Shown piece by piece: positions 1 to 6,619 of a stretch of DNA of 10,531 nt. The position numbers and the translations under genes were made by a program. The stretch spans positions 1 through 10,531 of the forward strand of contig JAFLSP010000057.1 of the NCBI GenBank assembly GCA_022510885.1, read 5' to 3'. Numbering within the stretch: the stretch's first letter is position 1; the number at the start of each line of letters is the position of its first letter. This DNA comes from Treponema sp. (lineage in GTDB: Bacteria > Spirochaetota > Spirochaetia > Treponematales > Treponemataceae). A model generated the notes under the pieces. That model saw only the letters and a list, made by a program, of their open reading frames with translations, did not search any database and was not told where the DNA came from.

Positions 1-56
1 CCGGCAGCGAAACTTCCCATCGACCCCCGAAATGACCGACACGGCGATTTCCCTTG
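1..56. repeat. possible dispersed intergenic repeat at window edge
   Basis: This is the non-coding edge downstream of the Rpn-type gene. The part around bases 11-39, ending in CGAAATGACCGACACG, resembles from memory a repeat of the form 'AGATTTCTC...TCGAAATGACA' that is scattered between genes in many bacterial genomes and often sits beside the palindrome found at 57-83. The resemblance is partial, and the window stops here, so neither the end of the element nor the next gene can be seen. No open frame here looks like a gene. Confidence 0.3.
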
Positions 57-83
57 CGGTGGTTTCGGCAGGCTCAGCCGCCG
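57..83. repeat. imperfect palindromic repeat (CGGTGG...CCGCCG)
   Basis: The arms CGGTGG and CCGCCG can pair with one G-T wobble, around a centre of TTTCGGCAGGCTCAG. The layout matches, from memory, a common dispersed palindrome of the form 'CGGTGGTTTCGACAAGCTCAACCACCG' seen between genes in many genomes. The minus-strand TGA stop of the Rpn-type gene (76-74) lies inside it, so the element has supplied the 3' end of that gene. Read on the minus strand it could also fold as a hairpin after the stop, but no T-run follows it, so I do not call it a terminator. Confidence 0.5.
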
Positions 84-928
84 ATTCTCTGTGCCTCACC
101 CCCGCGCTCGCGGGAAACTTCCTCTTTTAGGGCAAGCACGTCCTCAAGGGGTATCTTTGTCGCCTGCGCAATCTGCTCTGGCGTACCAAGGTTCATACGG
201 AGCAAATTCCACGCATTCTCGCGGGCGTTCTGCTGCGCGCCTTCCTCGAACGCAATCGCCTTTTCCTCGTCGATGGTCTGCTGCCATGTCATATACTGCC
301 GCCTCCATGTCATGTCCTGCTTTGCGAACGCGACCCTTTCCGCAATGCGCCGTGAGAACGCCGTGTCCGCGCCGCCGCCCTTGAGGAAGCGGAAGAAGCT
401 CCGCTCCTCCTCGCTTTCCAGTTTATCACAGTTTGCGGCGTTGAAAAAGACCTTGTATGCCCGGTCGCCCAACGGTATGCGGACATCCTCGCGGCAGGCG
501 TTCTCAAAGAAGTAGACGGGAAGCCCCCTGCGGAAGATGTCCTGCAAGCACAAGAAGATGACGTAGGACTCCTTGAGCTGCCGGTAGTCCTCGCCGCGCG
601 CGAGGATGTCCATGTCGATGATGCTCTGGTAGTATCGCGCGCGCATGGGCAGGTTCTTCGCGTCGGTGGTCTGGATTTCGATGTCGAACACGCGGTTCTC
701 GTCCTTCGTGTAGACGTCAAAGCGGACGGCCTTTGCGCCCAACGTCTCCTGCATCGTCCGCTCCGACTGCGGCGGCTCAAGGCGGTCAATCTTGATGTGC
801 AGGAGCAGTTCCAGAAGCTGGCGGCAGATTTCCGGGTCGTCCTCCAGTATCTTGCAGAACAGGAAGTTGTCGGCGAACGTCAGCTCATCCCATGCTTTGG
901 TGTGCTGCGTTTTCCTTTCGTTTTTCAT
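74..928 (-). CDS. Rpn-family PD-(D/E)XK nuclease / putative transposase
   Basis: A 284-residue protein of the Rpn (recombination-promoting nuclease) group, the family known as the Treponema denticola-type putative transposase. The N-terminal helices (residues 12-50, AWDELTFADNFLFCKILED) are typical. The PD-(D/E)XK core is visible as RFDVYT (D71) followed by FDIEIQ (E84, Q86), and the motif RARYYQSIIDMDIL (96-109) follows. The C-terminus (249-270, TPEQIAQATKIPLEDVLALK) is the family's small helical tail. Family members cut DNA and promote RecA-independent recombination; whether this copy is active is inferred only from the intact D...ExQ residues. Start: ATG at 928 is preceded by GAGGAAA (939-933). 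It has its own probable promoter and an upstream hairpin. Residues 204-217 are a seven-residue tandem repeat (QDMTWRR/QYMTWQQ). There are no terminal inverted repeats, so it is a lone gene rather than a complete insertion sequence. Confidence 0.85.
   Translation of the reverse strand: MKNERKTQHTKAWDELTFADNFLFCKILEDDPEICRQLLELLLHIKIDRLEPPQSERTMQETLGAKAVRFDVYTKDENRVFDIEIQTTDAKNLPMRARYYQSIIDMDILARGEDYRQLKESYVIFLCLQDIFRRGLPVYFFENACREDVRIPLGDRAYKVFFNAANCDKLESEEERSFFRFLKGGGADTAFSRRIAERVAFAKQDMTWRRQYMTWQQTIDEEKAIAFEEGAQQNARENAWNLLRMNLGTPEQIAQATKIPLEDVLALKEEVSRERGGEAQRIGG
278..319 (-). repeat. 21-base tandem duplication inside the Rpn-type gene
   Basis: Two adjacent in-frame 21-base units (319-299 and 298-278 on the minus strand) share 16 of 21 bases, including an identical ATGACATGG core. 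They encode QDMTWRR and QYMTWQQ, residues 204-217. The region lies in the charged linker between the nuclease core and the C-terminal helical tail, where relatives usually have one such stretch. Confidence 0.55.
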
Positions 929-945
929 GGCGTTTCCTCGCGGTG

Positions 946-984
946 ATAAAGATGCGTAAGCATGCTCCGCTTACACCTCTTTAT
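946..984 (-). promoter_or_regulatory. long hairpin before the Rpn-type gene
   Basis: The arms 984-969 and 961-946 pair over 16 positions with one mismatch and one G-T wobble, around a 7-base loop (GGAGCAT on the minus strand). The hairpin ends 6 bases before the ribosome binding site at 939-933. No T-run follows on either strand, so it does not look like an intrinsic terminator. Its first arm overlaps the -10 box and the predicted transcription start of the gene. It could be an operator, or a structure that forms only in read-through transcripts arriving from the lysM gene upstream. Confidence 0.6.
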
Positions 985-1009
985 ATGCAAAGAAATGCAA
1001 CTTTTTCAC
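980..1009 (-). promoter_or_regulatory. probable sigma-70-type promoter of the Rpn-type gene
   Basis: On the minus strand a -10 box TATAAA (985-980) lies 18 bases after a -35-like GTGAAA (1009-1004). Two copies of TTGCAT exactly 10 bases apart (1000-995 and 990-985) fall in the spacer. The gap is far more AT-rich than the flanking genes. The predicted start of transcription is near 973, inside the first arm of the hairpin. Confidence 0.45.
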
Positions 1010-1053
1010 ACTATTGGGGAGATTTTTTCGTTTTTTTTTGAAGAAAAGCGTTT

Positions 1054-1908
1054 TTACCCGCGCGGAGCCTTGGCGGGGTCAATCGGCAGGCCGTTCTGGA
1101 AGACCATGAGCGACATCTGCGGCTTTGCCGTGTAGCTGTCCACGCCCGCCGTGCCGATTTGCGCGCCGAACACGCAGTAGTCGCCCTTGGAAACCTTGAC
1201 CGTGCCCAGCCCCGTGTAGGCGTAGATGTGCCCCGTCTTGCTCTGGATGAAGACCACGTTGCCGAAGCCGCGGTACGTCCCGCTGAACATCACCGTGCCC
1301 GCGCGGATTGCCGTGACCGACTCGTCCTTTTTCGCGCTCAGGTTGACGCCGCTGATTTTGCCCTCGACGTAGGTGACCGACGGCGACTTGACCGGCCAGG
1401 CGAGCGAGGGGTCGCCCTTCTTGTCGGAGTACGTGCGCGGGTCCTGGATTTTCGGCACGTCTGCGGGCGGTTTCGTCGTCGTGCCGGCGGAGGCGACTGC
1501 CGGAGACGTGGTGCCGCCCGACACGGTGATGCGCTGTCCCGCCTTGAGCGTCGCCGTGCTGTCCACGCCGTTGAGCGCGTACAGGTCGTTCACGTTCGTG
1601 CCGAAGCGCCGCGCGATGCCGTACCAGGTGTCGCCTTTCTCCACGATGTACGTGCCGTCGTTCGCGTTCTTTGATGTCTTTGGCGCGCTGTCCGTGCCGG
1701 GAATCGTCAGCTTCTGTCCCGCCTGCACCGCAGAGCCGTCCGCAATGCCGTTCGCCGCGCAAATTGCCTCCACGGTCGTGCCGTAGGTGCGGCTCAGCGA
1801 GTACAGCGTCTCGCCTTTCTGAACAATGTGCGTCGTGTCGGCCGCGGCAAGCGAGGCCGTCGCGGCGGCGACCGAGAGAATCGTGCGCTTTAAAATGGAA
1901 CAGCTCAT
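1054..1908 (-). CDS. secreted LysM protein with degenerate M23 (LytM) domain
   Basis: A 284-residue exported protein, probably bound to peptidoglycan. Residues 1-23 look like a signal peptide: a basic start (KR), a hydrophobic run, and cleavage after SLAAA. Two LysM domains follow (about 26-70, HIVQKGETLYSLSRTYG; about 88-130, YIVEKGDTWYGIARRFG), then a Pro/Thr linker and an M23-like domain (about 171-280, from WPVK to NGLPIDP). The fold markers of M23 are kept, but every zinc-ligand position appears changed: HxGxD is ISGVN (185-189), the YAHL histidine is G233, and HLH is QMS (264-266). It is therefore probably not a peptidase, and may instead act like NlpD/EnvC, which activate amidases through degenerate LytM domains; that role is inference. 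The ATG at 1908 is chosen because it begins the signal peptide. It has no clear Shine-Dalgarno sequence, only AT-rich DNA. It is the last gene of the cheW operon, 50 bases after the HD gene. Confidence 0.85.
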   Translation of the reverse strand: MSCSILKRTILSVAAATASLAAADTTHIVQKGETLYSLSRTYGTTVEAICAANGIADGSAVQAGQKLTIPGTDSAPKTSKNANDGTYIVEKGDTWYGIARRFGTNVNDLYALNGVDSTATLKAGQRITVSGGTTSPAVASAGTTTKPPADVPKIQDPRTYSDKKGDPSLAWPVKSPSVTYVEGKISGVNLSAKKDESVTAIRAGTVMFSGTYRGFGNVVFIQSKTGHIYAYTGLGTVKVSKGDYCVFGAQIGTAGVDSYTAKPQMSLMVFQNGLPIDPAKAPRG

Positions 1909-1958
1909 AGCGTATTTATTTTCGGCAGGATACGGGCGCGTGTTTAGGGCGAACGCGA

Positions 1959-3185
1959 TTATTTTGCCGCCGCGATGCGGCCGAGCAGGTCGGCTATGTC
2001 GATGCCGTTGATGATGCCGCCCGAGCCGTACATATTGAGAATGTTGTCGCGCCCGCTCGTCAAATGGCTGCTCGTGATGCCGTGTTTTATGGAACTGTCC
2101 GCCTCGATGAATGCCGAGAGGTGGTCGGCAAGGCGCACGGTGCGGCCGTCCATGGGGGAGAATGAGTCGTCGTTGTAGGCGGCGTTCAGCTCCTCCCATG
2201 ACACCTCGCGCGTCGCGCCGCCCTCCGAGATTCTGTTCATGAACTCGTCGCTCGTGAAGGACATCAGCTCGTCGCGGTAGAAGTCCTCCATGAGCGGCAC
2301 CAGCTCGCGCCGCACGATGTCGTCCTCGATGTGCTTGACCACGGCGGGAAGCTCGTCGGTCGCCTGCTTGACGGGGGAGATGATGTCGCGCGTGACGGCC
2401 TCGGGCAGGTCGTGGAAGAGCGCGCAGAAAAAGTCGTTGAAGAGGCGCTTGGCGCACAGGGGGCTGCCCGCGTCGCGCACCAAGAGCAGCGTGCAGATTG
2501 CCACGAAGAAGCAGTGGCCGAGCACGCTCGTGCGCGGGACGCGCGGGGTCTGGTTCCAGCGCGTCTGGAAGCGCAGCTGCTCCACGCGCATCATAAAGTC
2601 GAACGGCCGCTGCCGCGTGACCAGAAGCTGCAAGCCGCGCAGGTCCAGGAATTCCTGAATGTCCTCGTTCAGCTCCTTCTTGATGCTCGTCAGCCGCTCC
2701 TCCTCGTTCACCACGGAGAGCATCTCAAGCTCGCGCAGGGACGAATACTTGTGCGCCGCGCGCAGCACCTGCGCCGACAGCGACGACTTTTCATGCAGCG
2801 CGAGCGAGCCGGCGGTCTGCCCGATGTATATCGTAAAGCGCGCGAACAAGTCCGTGTCGTGGATGAGGTGCTTGTACTGCCCGAGCACCCACTCGTTCAG
2901 GCGGATGTACTCCTGCGGATACTGGCGGCGAATCATGCGCTGCACGGGGCTTTTGATGTCGCACAGCGCGATTTTCTTGAGCAGGTCGAACAGCGAGGCG
3001 TACATCATCCACTCCCAGTCAATCTGCCGCCCCCGCGCCTCCTCGTACTTCCCGATGACGTAGGCGGCGACCATTTTCTCCGCCGCCTTGTCCATCTCCA
3101 CGATGTCGAAGGGACGCACCAAGTCGTTCCACCGCTGGATTGAGAAGCCTTCAAATATCTTGAGAATCAGACGCTCGTCTATCAT
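1959..3185 (-). CDS. HD-domain protein, YfbR (5'-nucleotidase)-like, with duplicated domain
   Basis: A 408-residue protein. The C-terminal half matches the layout of E. coli YfbR, a metal-dependent 5'-deoxynucleotidase: RW (209-210, nucleotide-binding in YfbR), H224, HD (258-259) in ALFHDLPEAVTRDIISPVK, E262, D267, and D354 in RLADHLSAFIEA. The metal site is thus complete and a role in dephosphorylating nucleotides is plausible, but the substrate is unknown. The N-terminal half repeats the same pattern at a constant offset of 191 residues (RW 18-19, LF 65-66, DI 76-77, SPV 79-81), but the H and HD positions are K33, D67 and L68, so this copy cannot bind the metal in the usual way. YfbR has one domain and about 200 residues; this protein has about twice that length. 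Start: ATG at 3185 with GGAGAG just before it. It lies 18 bases after the unknown gene upstream. No signal peptide, so probably cytoplasmic. Confidence 0.8.
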   Translation of the reverse strand: MIDERLILKIFEGFSIQRWNDLVRPFDIVEMDKAAEKMVAAYVIGKYEEARGRQIDWEWMMYASLFDLLKKIALCDIKSPVQRMIRRQYPQEYIRLNEWVLGQYKHLIHDTDLFARFTIYIGQTAGSLALHEKSSLSAQVLRAAHKYSSLRELEMLSVVNEEERLTSIKKELNEDIQEFLDLRGLQLLVTRQRPFDFMMRVEQLRFQTRWNQTPRVPRTSVLGHCFFVAICTLLLVRDAGSPLCAKRLFNDFFCALFHDLPEAVTRDIISPVKQATDELPAVVKHIEDDIVRRELVPLMEDFYRDELMSFTSDEFMNRISEGGATREVSWEELNAAYNDDSFSPMDGRTVRLADHLSAFIEADSSIKHGITSSHLTSGRDNILNMYGSGGIINGIDIADLLGRIAAAK

Positions 3186-3203
3186 CGCTCTCCGGCGCGT
3201 CCG

Positions 3204-4019
3204 CTACTTTGCCACGCCCTTCTTATTTTCCGCGTCCAGTTTGTCCTTCCACACCTGCGCCTTGCTCTTGAGCTTGTCCGCGTCCTCCGTCTCGCTCAGG
3301 GCCATGCAGATGCGCCGCTCGGCAAGCACGAACTGAATGGCACGGCGCAAATCGTCCATGCGGCGCGAGGAAAGCTCGTACTTGTCGCGGTACTGCGTGG
3401 ACGACAGGTCGAGCATCTGACGCACGAGGCGGATGTAGCGCATCGTCTCGTCGAATTCGGGCAGCGACGAGTCAAAGTAGACCTTGCACGCCTGCTTCCA
3501 GTCGAGGAGGTTCTTCGCCACGACGGCGGCGCGCCCGTGGATTTCGATGAACGACAATTTCCACTTTGAATTCTCGCCGAACGCATCCTCAAGCAGCTGA
3601 ATCGTCAGCCCCAGTTTGCGCACCAGATAAAACCGCTTCTCCACCGTGATGTCGGCAATCTGGTCAACCTTGTCCGAAATCTCGTTGTACGCCACGTCCA
3701 CGGCGGGCGTGACGATTTCCTCAAGGTAGATAATCGACTTGTAGATGATTTTGCGCGCGTCGTTGAGCGCGTCGTTGTTCTTGGTGTTAATCAGCTCCAC
3801 CGACAGATTGTTGATTTGCATGTAATCGGCGGCAATCGACAGCACGTCCTCGCTCAGCTGGAATTTCTTGTACGGCAGCTGCGCCTCGTCCTCCTGGATT
3901 CCCGCAAGCATCGTCTTTTCCGCGGCGAGAGCCTGCTTGATGCGCTCCTGATACGGCTTGCACTTCTCCCGGAACAGCTCCCGGTCCTCTACCTTCGCCT
4001 TCTGTTTTACGACTGCCAT
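3204..4019 (-). CDS. unrecognised helical cytoplasmic protein between recN and the HD gene
   Basis: A 271-residue protein that I do not recognise as a member of a functional family; from memory, treponemes have a conserved hypothetical gene next to recN. It is strongly charged and looks almost entirely helical. The N-terminus is Lys/Glu-rich (VEDRELFREKCKPYQERIKQ), and helix-like segments run to a lysine-rich end (KAQVWKDKLDAENKKG). There is no signal peptide, membrane segment, cysteine cluster or nucleotide-binding loop. Coiled-coil-like stretches occur around residues 8-35 and 225-265. Start: ATG at 4019 has GGAG (4030-4027) at a 7-base spacing. A GTG at 4025 overlaps the recN stop but is only one base from that site, so it is rejected. 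The gap to recN is 2 bases, which implies translational coupling and a possible functional link with RecN or with the HD protein 18 bases downstream. Confidence 0.75.
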   Translation of the reverse strand: MAVVKQKAKVEDRELFREKCKPYQERIKQALAAEKTMLAGIQEDEAQLPYKKFQLSEDVLSIAADYMQINNLSVELINTKNNDALNDARKIIYKSIIYLEEIVTPAVDVAYNEISDKVDQIADITVEKRFYLVRKLGLTIQLLEDAFGENSKWKLSFIEIHGRAAVVAKNLLDWKQACKVYFDSSLPEFDETMRYIRLVRQMLDLSSTQYRDKYELSSRRMDDLRRAIQFVLAERRICMALSETEDADKLKSKAQVWKDKLDAENKKGVAK

Positions 4020-4021
4020 GC

Positions 4022-5767
4022 TCACGCTCCAAAACGCTGCAACATTGAACGCGCGTGCTCAAGCGATTCCGCGCTGTCGCTGTCGCCGCTCAGCATACGG
4101 GCGATTTCCCGCACGCGCTCGTCGGCGGCAATCGGGAACACGCGGGTCTGCGTCGCGCCTGCGTTCATGCCTTTTTCGATTTTCACTTGATTATCGGCAC
4201 AGACCGCGATGCTCGCAAGATGCGTGATGCACAAAACCTGCCGATTTTTCGCCAGTTTCTTCAGGTGGCTTCCCACGCTCACGGCGACCTCGCCGCCGAT
4301 GCCCGTGTCGATTTCGTCAAAGACAAGCGTCTCCACGGGGTCGCTGCCGGCAAGAATCGTCTTGAGCGCGAGCATGACGCGGCTCAGTTCGCCGCCGCTC
4401 GCAATCTTCGCAAGGCCGCGCAACGGCTCGCCCGCGTTCGCGCTGATGAGGAATTCGATGTCGTCAATGCCGTAGGGGCCGCAGCGCTGCGCCAGCTCCG
4501 TCCCGCTTTTCTCCGCAATGCTGACCGAAAAGCGCGTGCCCTTCATGCCGAGCTGCGCAAGCACGCCCTCCACGTCCTGTGCCATCGCGAGCGCCGCGGC
4601 CTTGCGCGCCGCGCTGATTGCCTTCGCCTCCGCATAGACCTGTTTCTCACGCGCGGCGATTTCCGCCCGCAGCGCGTCCTTTCCCGCCTCGCCGCCGGCC
4701 GCCGCGTCAAGCTGCGCCTGCGCGCGCTCCGCGTAGGCAATCACGTCCTCCAAAGGGGCGTTCACCGATGCGGCGTATTTTTTCTTGAGGTTGTAGATGA
4801 GCGTCTGCCGCTCCTGCACCTGCGCGAGCCGCTCGGGGTCAAAGACCAGGCCGCGCTCATACTGCTTGTACTCGCCCGCAATGTCGTCCAGCTCGTAGAA
4901 CGCGCTCTCCAGCCGCTGCGCCAGTTTCTCCAGCGACTTGTCCAGGCCGCAGGCATGCTGTGCCGTCCCGCGAATCCGCTTGAGCAGGCCGACCGCGCCC
5001 TCGCCGCCCGCGTCCAGCGCGGCATTCAGCGCGGCGATGTCGGCATAGAGTTTCTCATAGGAAGAAAGTTTCGTCTCCTCCTCGTCCAGCGCCGTGTCCT
5101 CGCCCGCCTTGAGCTTCGCGTCGGTGATTTCCTTGATGGCGAATGTCAGCATCTCGATGTTCTGCGCGCGGCTCGCGTCGTCCGCGTTCAGCTCGTCAAG
5201 CCGCTTGCGCTTGGCGACCAAATCCGCATACAACGCCGTGAAAGCCGTCACGCGCTCATGCAAGCCCGCGAACGAATCCAAAAACCGCCGGTGCTCGCCC
5301 ACTTTCATCAGCGACTGGTGCTCGTGCTGCCCGTGGATGTCCACCAAAAACGCGCTGAACGCCGCCAAATCCGCGCGCGTGACCGCCGTGTCGCCAATCC
5401 ATGCGCCCGTCTTGCCGTTGTCGCGCACGTAGCGCCGCAGCAGAATGCGGTTTCCCTCCGCCTCAATGCCGTGCCGGAACAGCCATTCCGCCGCGCTCCG
5501 GCACTCGTCATCATCCTGCGCGGGGCGTTCCGCCTGAATGCCCGCGCCCAGCCCGTCCAGCAGGAACGTGCCGCTCACGGTCGCCTCGTGGCAGCCCGCG
5601 CGAATCTGCTCCGTGCCGCTTTTTCCGCCGAGCAGGAAGGAAAGCGCGCCAATCAGCAGGGATTTTCCCGCGCCCGTCTCGCCCGAAAGCACCGTAAAGC
5701 CCCGTGAGAATTCAACGTGCGCGTCGTCAATCAGGGCAAAGTCCTTGATGTGCAAATCCTCAAGCAA
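4022..5767 (-). CDS. recN: DNA repair protein RecN (SMC-like ATPase)
   Basis: RecN is an SMC-like ATPase that acts early in double-strand break repair with RecA on the nucleoid. All hallmarks are present in 581 residues, slightly longer than the usual 550-570: N-terminal LHIKDFALID, Walker A GETGAGKS (29-36), Q-loop region VDIHGQHEHQ (142-151), a long alanine/glutamate-rich coiled-coil centre (about 160-400), signature SGGELSRVMLALK (457-469), Walker B LVFDEIDTGIGG (481-492) and H-loop ITHLASIA (514-521), ending with MLSGDSDSAESLEHAR. Start: TTG at 5767, inside the end of nadK (8-base overlap), with GGGAGG (5781-5776) at an 8-base spacing. This gives the expected RecN N-terminus and no better start exists. 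The overlap means recN is co-transcribed, and probably co-translated, with nadK. No SOS-box-like operator was searched for systematically. Confidence 0.97.
   Translation of the reverse strand: MLEDLHIKDFALIDDAHVEFSRGFTVLSGETGAGKSLLIGALSFLLGGKSGTEQIRAGCHEATVSGTFLLDGLGAGIQAERPAQDDDECRSAAEWLFRHGIEAEGNRILLRRYVRDNGKTGAWIGDTAVTRADLAAFSAFLVDIHGQHEHQSLMKVGEHRRFLDSFAGLHERVTAFTALYADLVAKRKRLDELNADDASRAQNIEMLTFAIKEITDAKLKAGEDTALDEEETKLSSYEKLYADIAALNAALDAGGEGAVGLLKRIRGTAQHACGLDKSLEKLAQRLESAFYELDDIAGEYKQYERGLVFDPERLAQVQERQTLIYNLKKKYAASVNAPLEDVIAYAERAQAQLDAAAGGEAGKDALRAEIAAREKQVYAEAKAISAARKAAALAMAQDVEGVLAQLGMKGTRFSVSIAEKSGTELAQRCGPYGIDDIEFLISANAGEPLRGLAKIASGGELSRVMLALKTILAGSDPVETLVFDEIDTGIGGEVAVSVGSHLKKLAKNRQVLCITHLASIAVCADNQVKIEKGMNAGATQTRVFPIAADERVREIARMLSGDSDSAESLEHARSMLQRFGA
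4027..4030 (-). promoter_or_regulatory. ribosome binding site deciding the start of the 3204-4019 gene
   Basis: GGAG on the minus strand is 7 bases before ATG at 4019 but only 1 base before GTG at 4025. It therefore selects the ATG and a 271-residue product rather than the longer 273-residue reading. The site lies within the last codons of recN. Confidence 0.7.
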
Positions 5768-6614
5768 ACGAGGGACCTCCCGACCAGTTCAGCTTTGAGC
5801 GCAGGGCATAATAGAATTTCTCCGACGTACAACCGACCAAACGCGCACGGTCATTTGTGCGGCGGATTTTAATGGTGTCGCCCACGTGCAGGTTCACGGG
5901 AATCTGTCCGTCCACGGTAATCGTCACCTCGCTCGTGCGCGACGGCAAAATCGTGATGCCGATTTCCCCCAGCGGGCTGAGCACAATCGGGCGGCTCGAC
6001 AGCGAAAAGGCGTTCATGAGCGTCAGCACGAGCGCGTCCAGGTCGGGGTCGATAATCGGGCCGCCCGCGCTCGCCGAGTATGCCGTGCTTCCCGTCGCCG
6101 TCGCAATGATGATACCGTCCGCCTTGAATTCGCCGAGCGGAATGTTGTCGTAGGTGATGTCAAAGGAAATCGTCCGCGCGGCGTTCTTCGCGCTGATAAC
6201 GATGTCGTTCAGCCCCGTCTGATTGTAGCGGCTCGCGTTGCCGCGCACCAGCGCCGCCTTTATCATCGACCGCTCGGCAATAATCTGTTTTCCCGCAAAG
6301 AACCGGTCAAGCTCGCGCTGCCAGTCGGGTTTCTGCACGCTCGCAATAAAGCCGAACGTGCCGAAATTGATGGGAAAAATCGGGATGCCCAGCGGCGCAC
6401 AGCCGCGCGCCGCAAACAGCACCGTCCCGTCGCCGCCGAGCGTAATCACAAAGTCATAGTCATGGAAAGGATTTTCCTCGCCGAAGCCGTTATACAAAAA
6501 AATATCGCCGTGCTTGCCCAAGGATTCCAGATATTCCTTGATGGTCGCGCCCAGTCTCCTCGACTCTTCTTTATAGGTGTTCACGATGATAAGCGCGTTG
6601 TTCAAATCACCCAC
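5760..6614 (-). CDS. nadK: NAD kinase
   Basis: NAD kinase phosphorylates NAD+ to NADP+, the only de novo source of NADP(H). The 284 residues match the family length, and the motifs are in order: GGDGT (60-64, the ATP/catalytic motif), INFGTFGFI (82-90), LNDIVI (135-140), TATGSTAYSASAGGPI (172-187), and SSRPIVL (206-212) in the beta-rich C-terminal domain. Start: GTG at 6614 is the only possible start in this frame, since an in-frame TAG lies just upstream at 6626-6624. It has a strong AGGAGG at 6625-6620. An out-of-frame ATG overlaps this GTG (6616-6614). The gene begins 32 bases after the DegT-like gene, and its last 8 bases overlap recN. It is a soluble cytoplasmic enzyme. Confidence 0.96.
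   Translation of the reverse strand: MGDLNNALIIVNTYKEESRRLGATIKEYLESLGKHGDIFLYNGFGEENPFHDYDFVITLGGDGTVLFAARGCAPLGIPIFPINFGTFGFIASVQKPDWQRELDRFFAGKQIIAERSMIKAALVRGNASRYNQTGLNDIVISAKNAARTISFDITYDNIPLGEFKADGIIIATATGSTAYSASAGGPIIDPDLDALVLTLMNAFSLSSRPIVLSPLGEIGITILPSRTSEVTITVDGQIPVNLHVGDTIKIRRTNDRARLVGCTSEKFYYALRSKLNWSGGPSFA
5776..5781 (-). promoter_or_regulatory. recN ribosome binding site inside nadK
   Basis: GGGAGG on the minus strand lies 8 bases before the TTG start at 5767. It is formed by the nadK codons for Ser-Gly-Gly near its C-terminus (WSGGPSFA). This site justifies the rare TTG start. Confidence 0.7.
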
Positions 6615-6619
6615 ATTTT

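Noticed and set aside
74..928. The Rpn-type gene as a complete insertion sequence.
   Set aside because: I see no terminal inverted repeats or target-site duplication flanking it; the palindrome at 57-83 has no partner on the other side.
1020..1055. T-rich run after lysM as an intrinsic terminator.
   Set aside because: The T-runs are on the plus strand, so the lysM transcript is A-rich here, and there is no GC-rich hairpin before them.
1909..1958. A TATCCT box as an internal promoter for lysM.
   Set aside because: The only -35-like sequence (TTCGCC) is 15 bases away and weak; the gap is GC-rich.
1054..2457. A longer reading of the LysM protein extending into the HD gene.
   Set aside because: The added part is a frame-shifted shadow of the HD gene. 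The ATG at 1908 begins a clear signal peptide.
4020..4025. GTG at 4025 as the start of the unknown gene after recN.
   Set aside because: The GGAG is only one base away from it, while the ATG at 4019 has ideal 7-base spacing.
4055..5707. A 550-codon open frame on the plus strand opposite recN.
   Set aside because: It is a mirror of the GC-rich recN codons. Its protein is arginine/alanine-rich with no recognisable motif, while recN on the other strand is unmistakable.
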